Part shown: positions 47,661 to 55,460 of the stretch, piece after piece
Position numbering within the stretch: the stretch's first letter is position 1
Layout: each line of letters opens with the position of its first letter
Source of the DNA: Iodobacter fluviatilis
Lineage (GTDB): Bacteria > Pseudomonadota > Gammaproteobacteria > Burkholderiales > Chitinibacteraceae
Assembly: GCF_900451195.1 (NCBI RefSeq)
Contig: NZ_UGHR01000001.1
Coordinates: 868,001 to 932,000, forward strand
DNA: 64,000 nt
Direction of reading: 5' to 3'
Translations under genes and position numbers: made by a program
Notes under the pieces: generated by a model
Database searches by the model: none
What the model saw: only the letters and a program-made list of their open reading frames with translations
Told to the model about the DNA's origin: nothing

Positions 47661-48566
47661 TTGATTCACCAGCCTATTCTTCTCGTTGTCGATGATGAAC
47701 CAAGTAATATTGAATTGCTGGCTGTGATGCTGGATGATCAGTATGAATTGCGATTCGCTGTGAGCGGCCAAGATGCATTAGCCGCAATGAAAGAGCTGCC
47801 TAAACCTGATTTGGTTTTATTGGATGTGATGCTGCCCGATATGAATGGCTATGCCATTTGCCAAAGAATGAAAGAAGACCCTGCAACGGCTGATATTCCG
47901 GTGATCTTTGTGACTTCTCTGGGGGACCCTGAGCAGGAGGAAAGAGGCTTTTCCGTGGGCGGGGCTGATTATATTGTGAAGCCTTGCCGGGCACTGAGTA
48001 TTAAGGCTCGCATTCGTAATCAGCTGGAAATGAAGCGTACAAGAGAGCTTTTGCATCGTCTGGCGATTACTGATGGTTTAACCAGCCTTGCTAATCGCCG
48101 GCATTTTGATGAAGCATTGAAGCAGGAAACTCAGCGTTTACAAAGGCAGGGCGGACAGCTTTCTTTGGTTTTAATTGATGTCGATTTTTTTAAGCGCTTT
48201 AATGATTATTATGGCCATCCTGCGGGTGATGAATGTTTAAAGCGGATTGCGGCGGTGATTGCAGCAGAATTGCGACGCCCGGCTGATTTAACTGCCAGAA
48301 TAGGTGGGGAAGAGTTTGCGTGTTTATTGCCGGAAACAAGCCTAGAGGGGGCTTATATTGTGGCAGAGCGAATCAGAAAAACCGTGCTGTCGCTTAAAAT
48401 GCCGCATCAGACCTCAACAATCTCTGAATATGTCACGGTCAGTATGGGAATCGCCGCATCGCACGGCTCAGATGCCAGCCCTTTGTATCAGCGGGCAGAT
48501 ATTCAGCTCTATCTGGCTAAAACGTCCGGGCGTAATCGTGTGGTACAGGATGTTGCTTTAGTCTGA
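47661..48566 (+). CDS. Response-regulator diguanylate cyclase (REC-GGDEF)
   Basis: A 301-residue protein with an N-terminal receiver (VVDDEPSN, phosphoacceptor in LVLLDVMLPDMNG near residue 51, Lys in YIVKPCRA) and a C-terminal GGDEF domain with TDGLTSLANRRHFDE and the active-site IGGEEF, which makes c-di-GMP from two GTP. No RxxD inhibitory site stands out directly before GGEEF (it reads DLTARIGG). It is 70 bp after the hybrid kinase, which probably phosphorylates it. TTG at 47661 is chosen as start because GGAG (47651-47654) lies 6 nt upstream; an earlier in-frame TTG at 47637 lacks a ribosome site. A strong terminator overlaps the stop. Confidence 0.92.
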   Translation: MIHQPILLVVDDEPSNIELLAVMLDDQYELRFAVSGQDALAAMKELPKPDLVLLDVMLPDMNGYAICQRMKEDPATADIPVIFVTSLGDPEQEERGFSVGGADYIVKPCRALSIKARIRNQLEMKRTRELLHRLAITDGLTSLANRRHFDEALKQETQRLQRQGGQLSLVLIDVDFFKRFNDYYGHPAGDECLKRIAAVIAAELRRPADLTARIGGEEFACLLPETSLEGAYIVAERIRKTVLSLKMPHQTSTISEYVTVSMGIAASHGSDASPLYQRADIQLYLAKTSGRNRVVQDVALV

Positions 48567-48601
48567 AAAAACGCGGCACTTTAAAAAGTGCCGCGTTTTT
48601 T
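48566..48601. terminator. Bidirectional terminator between diguanylate cyclase and flagellin
   Basis: AAAAAACGCGGCACTTT (48566-48582), AA, AAAGTGCCGCGTTTTTT (48585-48601); perfect 17-bp stem between convergent genes. Confidence 0.93.
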
Positions 48602-48603
48602 AT

Positions 48604-49410
48604 TTATGAGCGAAGTAGTGAGAGCACTTGCTGCGGGGCCGCATTGGCCTGAGCCTGAGCTGCAATATTGGCCTGCGCACGAACCTGCTGCTGCACAAGA
48701 TTTGCGGTTGCGGCGGCGTAATCGGTATCGGCCACCCTGCTTTTTGCTGCGGAGAGGTTTTCAGAGCGGTTTTGCAAATTGGCAGCGCTGGCGGTCAGGC
48801 GATTGCTGACCGCACCAAAATCGGAGCGGGCGCTGGAAACAGACGCTAAATCACTGTCCAGCCTAGATAAAGCCTGCCCGGCTGCCGCTGCGCTGGATAA
48901 ATCAATTTGGCCGTTGCTGCTGTTGAGCTTAGTCAGATCTGGCCTAGATAGAGCAAGCTGATCCCCGGCATTTGCACCCGCCTGAAAATTTAAATTTCCC
49001 TGCCCCTGTAACAGAGTAGCGCCATTAAAATTGGTGTTTTGTACAATATCGCTATTGCTTAAAGACAGCTGATTGGATTCTTCCTGGATGGCTGCCCTGT
49101 CTTGGGTGCTGAGGGTGTCGTTGCCCGCTGCAATGGTCAGCTCACGAATACGCTGGGTATTATCCTGAATGGTGCTTAAGGCGCCGTCAGCAACCTGAGT
49201 CAGCGAAATACCGTCGTTTAAATTGGACCTGGCCTGGTTGCTGCCCGCAATTTGTGATGCAAACTGCTCAATAAGCACGGTGCTGGCCGGGTCGGCCTGA
49301 CTGCTGCGCTTGGCGGATGACAACTCACTTAGCGATTTGCTCAGCGCTGTGCTGTTTAAACTATTCTGTGCATTGAGCGACGGCAAGTTAGCAGAAATTC
49401 CTAAAGCCAT
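48604..49410 (-). CDS. Divergent orphan flagellin
   Basis: A 268-residue flagellin-like protein. The N-terminal D0/D1 helix (ANLPSLNAQNSLNSTALSKS, then DGISLTQVADGALSTIQDNTQRIRELTIAA) and the C-terminal helix (RSENLSAAKSRVADTDYAA, PQQVLSLLRS) are recognisable. However, the hallmark SSGLRINSAKDDAAG is replaced by SSAKRSSQADPAST, and the central variable domain is only about 60 residues. It could polymerise as a minor filament protein, act as a hook-filament type variant, or be drifting. No other flagellar gene is in the window. ATG 49410 follows GGGAG at good spacing. The convergent neighbour is a diguanylate cyclase, thematically linked to motility control. Confidence 0.85.
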   Translation of the reverse strand: MALGISANLPSLNAQNSLNSTALSKSLSELSSAKRSSQADPASTVLIEQFASQIAGSNQARSNLNDGISLTQVADGALSTIQDNTQRIRELTIAAGNDTLSTQDRAAIQEESNQLSLSNSDIVQNTNFNGATLLQGQGNLNFQAGANAGDQLALSRPDLTKLNSSNGQIDLSSAAAAGQALSRLDSDLASVSSARSDFGAVSNRLTASAANLQNRSENLSAAKSRVADTDYAAATANLVQQQVRAQANIAAQAQANAAPQQVLSLLRS

Positions 49411-49596
49411 GATATTTACTCCCAAGACAATCCTCTCTTAAACCATACTCCGCTTAGGCTCTGCCTTCAATGCTGAAGCGCCCTAGCGCAGACCTGCGGT
49501 GAGGATCAGCCTATATCGGCCGGGTTTGCGCTGCCTCAGCTTGTGTTATTGCGGGTCATGGCAATATAGCAAATGGATTTTTTGAGGATATATATT

Positions 49597-50910
49597 GTGA
49601 TTGCACTCGAGTTTTTGGTGGTGATTGCCGCAATCTTAATGGGGGCCAGACTTTCTGGAATCGGCTTAGGGGTAATGGGCGGCTTGGGTTTGGCCATTTT
49701 GGTATTTATTTTTGGTTTACAGCCTACAACAGCACCGATTGATGTGATGCTTATGATTATTGCCGTGATTACGACGGCTGGTTGTTTGCAAGCGGCGGGG
49801 GGGATGGATTTTTTAGTGCGTATCGCTGAAAAACTGCTGCGCCGTGATCCCAAACGCATCACCTTTTATGCGCCCTTGGTTACGTATTTTTTTACACTTT
49901 TCGCAGGTACTGGCCATGTGGCCTATGCTGTTTTGCCGGTGATTGCCGAAGTTGCTCATGAATCGGGTGTACGGCCCGAGCGCCCATTATCGATCGCCGT
50001 GATTGCATCGCAGGCCGCCATTACGGCCAGCCCCATTTCTGCAGCAACAGTCGCTTTGCTTTCACTGCTTTCACCCGCAGGAATTCATTTAGGCGATATT
50101 CTGATGATTGCCATTCCTGCCACCCTGATGGGGACGATGGCCGGGGCATTTGCGGCCAGCCACCAAGGCTGCGAGTTGAAACTTGATCCTGTGTACCGTG
50201 GCAGATTAGAGCGAGGTGAAATTCAGGCTTTGCAAGCTGAGGAGCGCCTGGCTTTACCGAAGGAAGCCAGCCGTTCGGTATGGCTGTTTTTGCTGGCGGT
50301 GTTTTCTGTGGTGATGCTGGGTACTTTTCCGGCACTCAGGCCTGAGTGGATGGTTGCAGGCAAAAGTGTGCAGTTGAATATGGCGCAGGCGATTGAAATT
50401 GTCATGTTGTCTGCAGCGGCGTTGATTTTGCTTTTTTGCAAAGTGAAACCGGATGAAGTCGTGAAGGGCTCGGTATTCAGGGCGGGCTCTGCTGCGGTGA
50501 TCGGGATTTTTGGTGTGGCATGGATGGGAGATACTTTTATTCAGGCCAATATGGCACTGTTTTCCGGCTCGGTTAAAGAAATTGTGACTACTCAGCCTTG
50601 GCTGTTTTCAATCGCCTTATTTGGCATGTCCATTTTATTGTATTCGCAGGCTGCAACGATTCGCGCTTTGCTTCCTTTGGGTATTGCCTTGGGGATCCCG
50701 GCACCGGCTTTAATTGCGATGTTTCCTAGTGTAAACGGGTATTTCTTTATTCCTAATTATCCGACTGTGATCGCTGCAATTAACTTTGACCGCACGGGTA
50801 CAACCGGTATTGGCAAGTATTTACTGAATCATAGTTTTATGCTGCCAGGCCTTGTCTGCTCGGCGGTTTCAGTGGGTTCTGGCTTCGCTTTGTCTCATAT
50901 CCTCTTGTAA
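49597..50910 (+). CDS. Anaerobic C4-dicarboxylate transporter (DcuA/DcuB family)
   Basis: A 437-residue inner-membrane carrier with about 10-12 hydrophobic spans. Family blocks are GARLSGIGLGVMGGLGLAIL, AEKLLRRDPKRITFYAP, TLFAGTGHVAYAVLPVIAEVA, AITASPISAATVALLSL, GVAWMGDTFI and FDRTGTTGIGKYLLNHSFMLPG. Dcu carriers exchange fumarate, malate or aspartate for succinate during fumarate respiration, or take up C4 acids. Sequence features are mixed between DcuA and DcuB, so neither symbol is given. GTG at 49597 is chosen as start: GAGGA (49584-49588) lies 8 nt upstream and the N-terminus then has exactly the DcuB length before GAR. The upstream ATG at 49573 has no ribosome site. Confidence 0.9.
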   Translation: MIALEFLVVIAAILMGARLSGIGLGVMGGLGLAILVFIFGLQPTTAPIDVMLMIIAVITTAGCLQAAGGMDFLVRIAEKLLRRDPKRITFYAPLVTYFFTLFAGTGHVAYAVLPVIAEVAHESGVRPERPLSIAVIASQAAITASPISAATVALLSLLSPAGIHLGDILMIAIPATLMGTMAGAFAASHQGCELKLDPVYRGRLERGEIQALQAEERLALPKEASRSVWLFLLAVFSVVMLGTFPALRPEWMVAGKSVQLNMAQAIEIVMLSAAALILLFCKVKPDEVVKGSVFRAGSAAVIGIFGVAWMGDTFIQANMALFSGSVKEIVTTQPWLFSIALFGMSILLYSQAATIRALLPLGIALGIPAPALIAMFPSVNGYFFIPNYPTVIAAINFDRTGTTGIGKYLLNHSFMLPGLVCSAVSVGSGFALSHILL

Positions 50911-50955
50911 TATAAAGAAAAATTACCCATCGCTTTGGGTAATCCTTCCTAGTCA

Positions 50956-51396
50956 ATGATTGGAAAAATCGTTGATGATGCAGTGATGGATACCCAAATT
51001 CAAACTTCACCGGCAAGCGGAAGTGCACGTAATCAACAGGATGACGTGCACAACAGGCAGCAGTTATCCCTGCAAAGGATGGCTGCGCGCACGGAAAAAA
51101 GTACATTTAAAGATGAGGTCAGCGAGCCGAAAGCGGATGCGCCACAGCCGCTGGATTTGCAAGTGCACCAAAGTGTGCTTGAAACAAAGGCGCTTGATAC
51201 GCAATTGCTGCTGTCGCAAATGCTGATGGCTTCTGCCCTTTATTGGCCCCAGCTGGCCATGACTTCTGCTAGGCAGGATATGGCGGCGTCTTCAGTACGT
51301 CATCCGCAAAGGATAGAAAATGCCCTAGCCAGTTATCGGGCCATTTCTTCTGTCACGGAGACGGAATCAGGAGCAGGACTGGCAGCCACCGCCTAG
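50956..51396 (+). CDS. Small hypothetical protein
   Basis: A 146-residue, polar, probably soluble and partly disordered protein that I do not recognise. It has a Gln/Ala/Ser-rich N-terminal half, a more hydrophobic stretch (LDTQLLLSQMLMASALYWPQ) and a C-terminus RIENALASYRAISSV. No signal peptide. No clear ribosome site precedes the ATG at 50956; MDTQIQTSP at 50986 is an alternative start. The stop codon sits in the loop of a good terminator (51382-51411), which supports a real transcript. It follows the Dcu gene by 45 bp, with a small ATTACCC/GGGTAAT stem between them. Confidence 0.55.
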   Translation: MIGKIVDDAVMDTQIQTSPASGSARNQQDDVHNRQQLSLQRMAARTEKSTFKDEVSEPKADAPQPLDLQVHQSVLETKALDTQLLLSQMLMASALYWPQLAMTSARQDMAASSVRHPQRIENALASYRAISSVTETESGAGLAATA

Positions 51397-51411
51397 TGGC
51401 TGCTTTTTTTT
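51382..51411 (+). terminator. Terminator of the small hypothetical gene
   Basis: GCAGCCAC (51382-51389), loop CGCCTA, GTGGCTGC (51396-51403), then eight T. It overlaps the TAG stop of the preceding gene. Confidence 0.88.
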
Positions 51412-51419
51412 GTCTTTTT

Positions 51420-53744
51420 TTAGCGTTTGGCTTTTAAAGCTGCCAGTGCAGCAGCCATTGCACCCTGTGCTTCCGGTGGTCGTTCAACTATTTTTCTATC
51501 CCTAGCGGTCATACTTTGCTTCATCGGTTCACTACTTGGTGCGGCGCTGTCGCTTAAGCGCATGGTTAGCGCAATACGCTTTCTGGCGACATCAACTTCT
51601 ACCACTTTTACTTTGACCACATCTCCGGTTTTAACCACTTCCCGCGGATCTTTAATAAAGCGGCTGGAGAGCGCTGAAATATGCACTAGGCCATCCTGAT
51701 GTACGCCGATATCAATAAATGCGCCAAAGTTGGTCACATTGGTCACAACGCCTTCCAGCACCATATCCAGTTTTAAATCGGAAATTTTTTCAATGCCTTC
51801 AAGAAAACTCGCGGTTTTAAATTCCGGACGGGGATCACGGCCGGGTTTTTCCAGCTCGGTCAGAATATCTTTAATTGTGGGCACACCAAATTGCGCGTCG
51901 GCTAATTCGGCGGGATTCAGGTTTTTGAGCAGCTTGCTATCGCCAATAATCTGGCCAATATTTTTGCCCACTTTAGCGATGATTTTTTCTACCAGTGGAT
52001 AGGCTTCTGGGTGGACGGCAGAAGCATCCAGCGGGTTTTTTCCCGCCATCACGCGTAAGAACCCGGCTGCCAGCTCGAAGCTTTTATCACCGATGCGAGG
52101 CACTTTCAGTAGTGCTTTACGCTCAGCAAAAGCCCCGTGCTGATCGCGGTAGGCCACAATATTTGCCGCCATGGTGGCGCTCAGGCCCGATACACGGCTT
52201 AAGAGCGGCACTGATGCCGAATTCACATCCACACCCACTGCATTTACGCAGTCTTCGATCACGGTATCGAGCATCCGTGCCAGCTCATTTTGGTTTACAT
52301 CGTGCTGATACTGGCCCACGCCAATCGCTTTGGGCTCGATTTTAACCAGCTCTGCCAGCGGATCTTGCAAGCGGCGGGCGATGGATACCGCACCGCGCAG
52401 GCTGACATCCAGCTCAGGGAATTCTTTGGCGGCAAACTCAGAGGCAGAATAAACCGATGCGCCTGCTTCAGAGACCACCAGCTTTTGCATGGCAAGCTCC
52501 GGCATCAGCTTAATCAGCTCGATGGCCAACTTATCGGTTTCACGGCTGGCGGTGCCATTGCCGATAGAGATCAGCTCTGCCCCATGTTTTTTTGCCAGCG
52601 CGGCTAGGGTGGCCAGCGATTCATTCCACGCTTTGCGTGGCTCATGCGGATAAATAGTGGCGGTGTCTAGCAGCTTGCCAGTGCGATCAACCACGGCTAC
52701 TTTTACGCCGGTACGCAGGCCCGGATCAAGGCCGATGGTGACCTTAGGGCCTGCGGGGGCGGCCAGCAGCAGATCTTTCATATTGCTGGCGAATACTTTA
52801 ATGGCCTCTATATCTGCCTGTTCTCTCAGCTGACTTAAAAGCTCGGATTCTAGGCTTAAAAAGATCTTGGTACGCCAGCATTGTCTGACTGTATCGATCA
52901 GCCATTTATCTGCAGGTCTGTCTTGGTTTTTGATGCCAAAACGCTCTGCGATACGCATTTCACACACATTTGGCGTGCTGCCGCGGGCCTTTTCATTTGC
53001 AAGGCTGGCGGCTAATTCTTCGGGTAGGAGGATAGAAAGATTCAGAATGCCTTCGTTTCTGCCGCGCAAAATAGCCAGAATACGATGCGAAGGCATGGCT
53101 GAGATTTTTTCGTGGTAATCAAAATAATCCGCAAATTTAGCGCCCTCAGCTTCTTTGCCTGCGATCACCGATGTTTTGCTGCTGGCATTGCCTTGCAAAA
53201 AGCTGCGCAGCCGGGCGATCAGCTCCGCGTCTTCACTAAAAGTTTCAATTAAAATTGCGCGCGCACCATCTAGTGCAGTTTTGCTGTCTTTAATATCTGC
53301 ATTTGCATTGATAAATGCGCTAGCGGCTTGTTCAGGGTTGAGCTGCGGATTGGCAAGCAGTTGCTCTGCCAGGGGCGCAAGGCCCGCTTCTCTGGCTATT
53401 TGCGCCTTGGTGCGGCGTTTTTGTTTAAAAGGCAGGTAAAGGTCTTCGAGGCGCTGTTTATTATCTGCGCTGAGCAATTGTATTTTTAATTCAGGGCTTA
53501 GCTTGCCTTGCTCGGTGATGTTATTAATGATGGCAATTCTGCGTTCTTCCAATTCACGTAAATAGTCAAGGCGCACTTCCAGATTTCGCAGCTGAGTATC
53601 ATCCAGCCCGCCAGTGACTTCTTTGCGGTAACGGGAAATAAATGGCACGGTGGCACCATCGTCCAGCAGGCTGACAGCCGCAATCACTTGTGCTTCGCGG
53701 CAGGCGATTTCGGTGGCAATACGTTGATGAATTGAAGGCAGCAT
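51420..53744 (-). CDS. tex: Transcription accessory protein Tex (YhgF)
   Basis: A 774-residue RNA-binding protein of the Tex family. In order: helical N-terminal domain ([24 protein letters not shown]), YqgF/RNase H-like domain ([18 protein letters not shown] near 340), helix-hairpin-helix repeats ([19 protein letters not shown] and [19 protein letters not shown]) and a C-terminal S1 domain ([26 protein letters not shown] near 660). The C-terminal tail after S1 is basic and Ala-rich. Tex affects transcription and RNA turnover and is essential in some Neisseriales relatives (Bordetella tex is essential). Monocistronic; ATG at 53744. Confidence 0.96.
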   Translation of the reverse strand: MLPSIHQRIATEIACREAQVIAAVSLLDDGATVPFISRYRKEVTGGLDDTQLRNLEVRLDYLRELEERRIAIINNITEQGKLSPELKIQLLSADNKQRLEDLYLPFKQKRRTKAQIAREAGLAPLAEQLLANPQLNPEQAASAFINANADIKDSKTALDGARAILIETFSEDAELIARLRSFLQGNASSKTSVIAGKEAEGAKFADYFDYHEKISAMPSHRILAILRGRNEGILNLSILLPEELAASLANEKARGSTPNVCEMRIAERFGIKNQDRPADKWLIDTVRQCWRTKIFLSLESELLSQLREQADIEAIKVFASNMKDLLLAAPAGPKVTIGLDPGLRTGVKVAVVDRTGKLLDTATIYPHEPRKAWNESLATLAALAKKHGAELISIGNGTASRETDKLAIELIKLMPELAMQKLVVSEAGASVYSASEFAAKEFPELDVSLRGAVSIARRLQDPLAELVKIEPKAIGVGQYQHDVNQNELARMLDTVIEDCVNAVGVDVNSASVPLLSRVSGLSATMAANIVAYRDQHGAFAERKALLKVPRIGDKSFELAAGFLRVMAGKNPLDASAVHPEAYPLVEKIIAKVGKNIGQIIGDSKLLKNLNPAELADAQFGVPTIKDILTELEKPGRDPRPEFKTASFLEGIEKISDLKLDMVLEGVVTNVTNFGAFIDIGVHQDGLVHISALSSRFIKDPREVVKTGDVVKVKVVEVDVARKRIALTMRLSDSAAPSSEPMKQSMTARDRKIVERPPEAQGAMAAALAALKAKR

Positions 53745-53915
53745 GGGGCAGATTCTACAAAAGCGGGGAGAGCTGCATTTTACGGCTTTTATTGTAAGCG
53801 TGGCGGGCTAAGCTGCATTTTTACATCTCGGCCATTCAGCGCCGCTGCCCCCGGCAGCTTTTACACCATGATGTAAATGGTATTTGTTTTTGGTCTGTTT
53901 ATTAAACAAATGCTC

Positions 53916-54686
53916 TTATTGATTAATTTTATTGCGTGTTTCATCCACAATCTTTTGAAAATCACCACTTGCTTTTAGCTTTTTTAAACCACTATTAAAT
54001 CGGGCAATTAATTCTTTACCACGCGGATGTTTATTCCAGATGACTACATGCATTGGTGCCAGCCAGAAAGATTGTTTTTGCCAAGTGATTTGAACGCGTT
54101 TTTCTGGCGGAAAATTTTGCTGCAATAAATACTGGCCCACTTCAACATCAATAGGAAACAAATCAATATGGCCTGCAATCAGCTTTCTGAAACCTGTTAA
54201 ATCATCGGCTGCCCGGTCTGTATTTAAAATTTTTTGCTTTTCTAAAAGTGCAAATTCATCTGAGTAGTAATTTCCCAGTGTGACGCCAATCCGGTTGTTT
54301 TTTAAATCACTTAATTTTTTCCATGGTTTCTTATCATTAATTCTTTCAAAAAAAACCATATTGGCTGATAGTACCGGGTCGGTATAGAGTAAATCTTTTT
54401 GCCTTTCTGCCGAAATAGCCCAGCCAAAGCTGCCATCTAGAATACCTTTTCTGGCCACTTCAAGTGTGCGGTTATTGGGGTAAAATTCGTAACTGACCTG
54501 CACATTTTCACGGGCGAAGGCTTCGAAAACCAGTTTGGATAGAATACCAAACTCAGCTAAATCTTTGCCCATATAAGGGGCCCATTCCTGATTGGAAAGG
54601 CGAATTTTAATCGGGTCGCTGGCATAGCTGAGGGGCACCAGCATCAGGCTGAATGCAATTGTACGACATAATAAATTGAGCTTCAT
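53916..54686 (-). CDS. Periplasmic solute-binding protein, family 3 (amino-acid ABC type)
   Basis: A 256-residue protein with signal peptide (MKLNLLCRTIAFSLMLVPLSYA) and a type II binding fold. Typical pieces are IRLSNQEWAPYMGKDLAEFGILSKLVFEAF, GILDGSFGWAISAERQKDLLYTDPVL and LSDLKNNRIGVTLGNYYSDEF. The family binds amino acids or small polar ligands. No permease or ATPase genes are adjacent, so it may be an orphan receptor or a partner of a distant transporter or sensor. It follows the glycerophosphodiesterase gene by 45 bp on the same strand. Confidence 0.88.
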   Translation of the reverse strand: MKLNLLCRTIAFSLMLVPLSYASDPIKIRLSNQEWAPYMGKDLAEFGILSKLVFEAFARENVQVSYEFYPNNRTLEVARKGILDGSFGWAISAERQKDLLYTDPVLSANMVFFERINDKKPWKKLSDLKNNRIGVTLGNYYSDEFALLEKQKILNTDRAADDLTGFRKLIAGHIDLFPIDVEVGQYLLQQNFPPEKRVQITWQKQSFWLAPMHVVIWNKHPRGKELIARFNSGLKKLKASGDFQKIVDETRNKINQ

Positions 54687-54731
54687 TTTCTTACCTTTTC
54701 AGGTGATTTTTATCATTTTTAATGACTAAAG

Positions 54732-55406
54732 CTACTGGCGTGCAAACCCCGGTGTCAGGCCAACGAATTCCGGATAATCAGTAATCACGCCCTGCAGGGG
54801 AAAGGCGTTGCAAATAAGATGCTCTTTTTCTGTCTGAGCACCATAGACAAAATTATTAAAGCCCTGCGCATAGCTTTGATTGAGCAAATCCAAATCAAGC
54901 ACCTCATAATCCCATATGAGGGTGCGTAGGTGTGGGTGTGGCATAGCTGACAATAGAAATTCGTTTAATTGTGCCGGGCGGTGTGCAATTAAAAAAGCAC
55001 AATCTAAATGAAGCTCTTTTTCAATATGGAGTGCAACTTCATGGTGAAACGAGCTGATGAGAAGTTGTCTGTGATGGATATAGTTGTTCAAAATAGCCAG
55101 ACATTCAGGTAAAACAGAGGGCGTTTTGATTTCGATATTCCAATAGGCATCAGGAAAAGCGTCGAGTGCTTCAGATAAAGTCGGGACGATATAACCGGAT
55201 AAATGGGATAATTCGCTGCGGCTTAATGTGGCTACGGCCGTACCATCGGGCGCATTGCGATCATGGTATAAAACGGCTTCTCCATCTGCAGATAAGCGTA
55301 CATCTGTTTCTATTCCAGCAAAGCCGGCCGTTAAGCTCAGAGCAAAAGCTGCAAGCGTGTTTTCTGGGGCTGTGCGGTGTAAACCGCGATGTGCAAGTCG
55401 CAACAT
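54732..55406 (-). CDS. Glycerophosphodiester phosphodiesterase (UgpQ type)
   Basis: A 224-residue cytoplasmic GDPD-family enzyme that hydrolyses glycerophosphodiesters to glycerol-3-phosphate and an alcohol. The catalytic set is visible: His in LAHRGLHRTAPENTLAAF, Glu/Asp in IETDVRLSADGEAVLYHDR, Glu-Lys in WNIEIKTP, and the C-terminal GVITDYPE. It lacks a signal peptide, unlike GlpQ. The 54-bp spacer to the divergent patatin gene is very short, so their promoters must overlap or lie inside the reading frames. A functional link to phospholipid turnover by the divergent patatin protein is plausible. Confidence 0.92.
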   Translation of the reverse strand: MLRLAHRGLHRTAPENTLAAFALSLTAGFAGIETDVRLSADGEAVLYHDRNAPDGTAVATLSRSELSHLSGYIVPTLSEALDAFPDAYWNIEIKTPSVLPECLAILNNYIHHRQLLISSFHHEVALHIEKELHLDCAFLIAHRPAQLNEFLLSAMPHPHLRTLIWDYEVLDLDLLNQSYAQGFNNFVYGAQTEKEHLICNAFPLQGVITDYPEFVGLTPGFARQ

Positions 55407-55460
55407 AGAATCGGTTACACTCTTGAAGAAAATGAATATTTTAATTTTAGGATGCGATGC

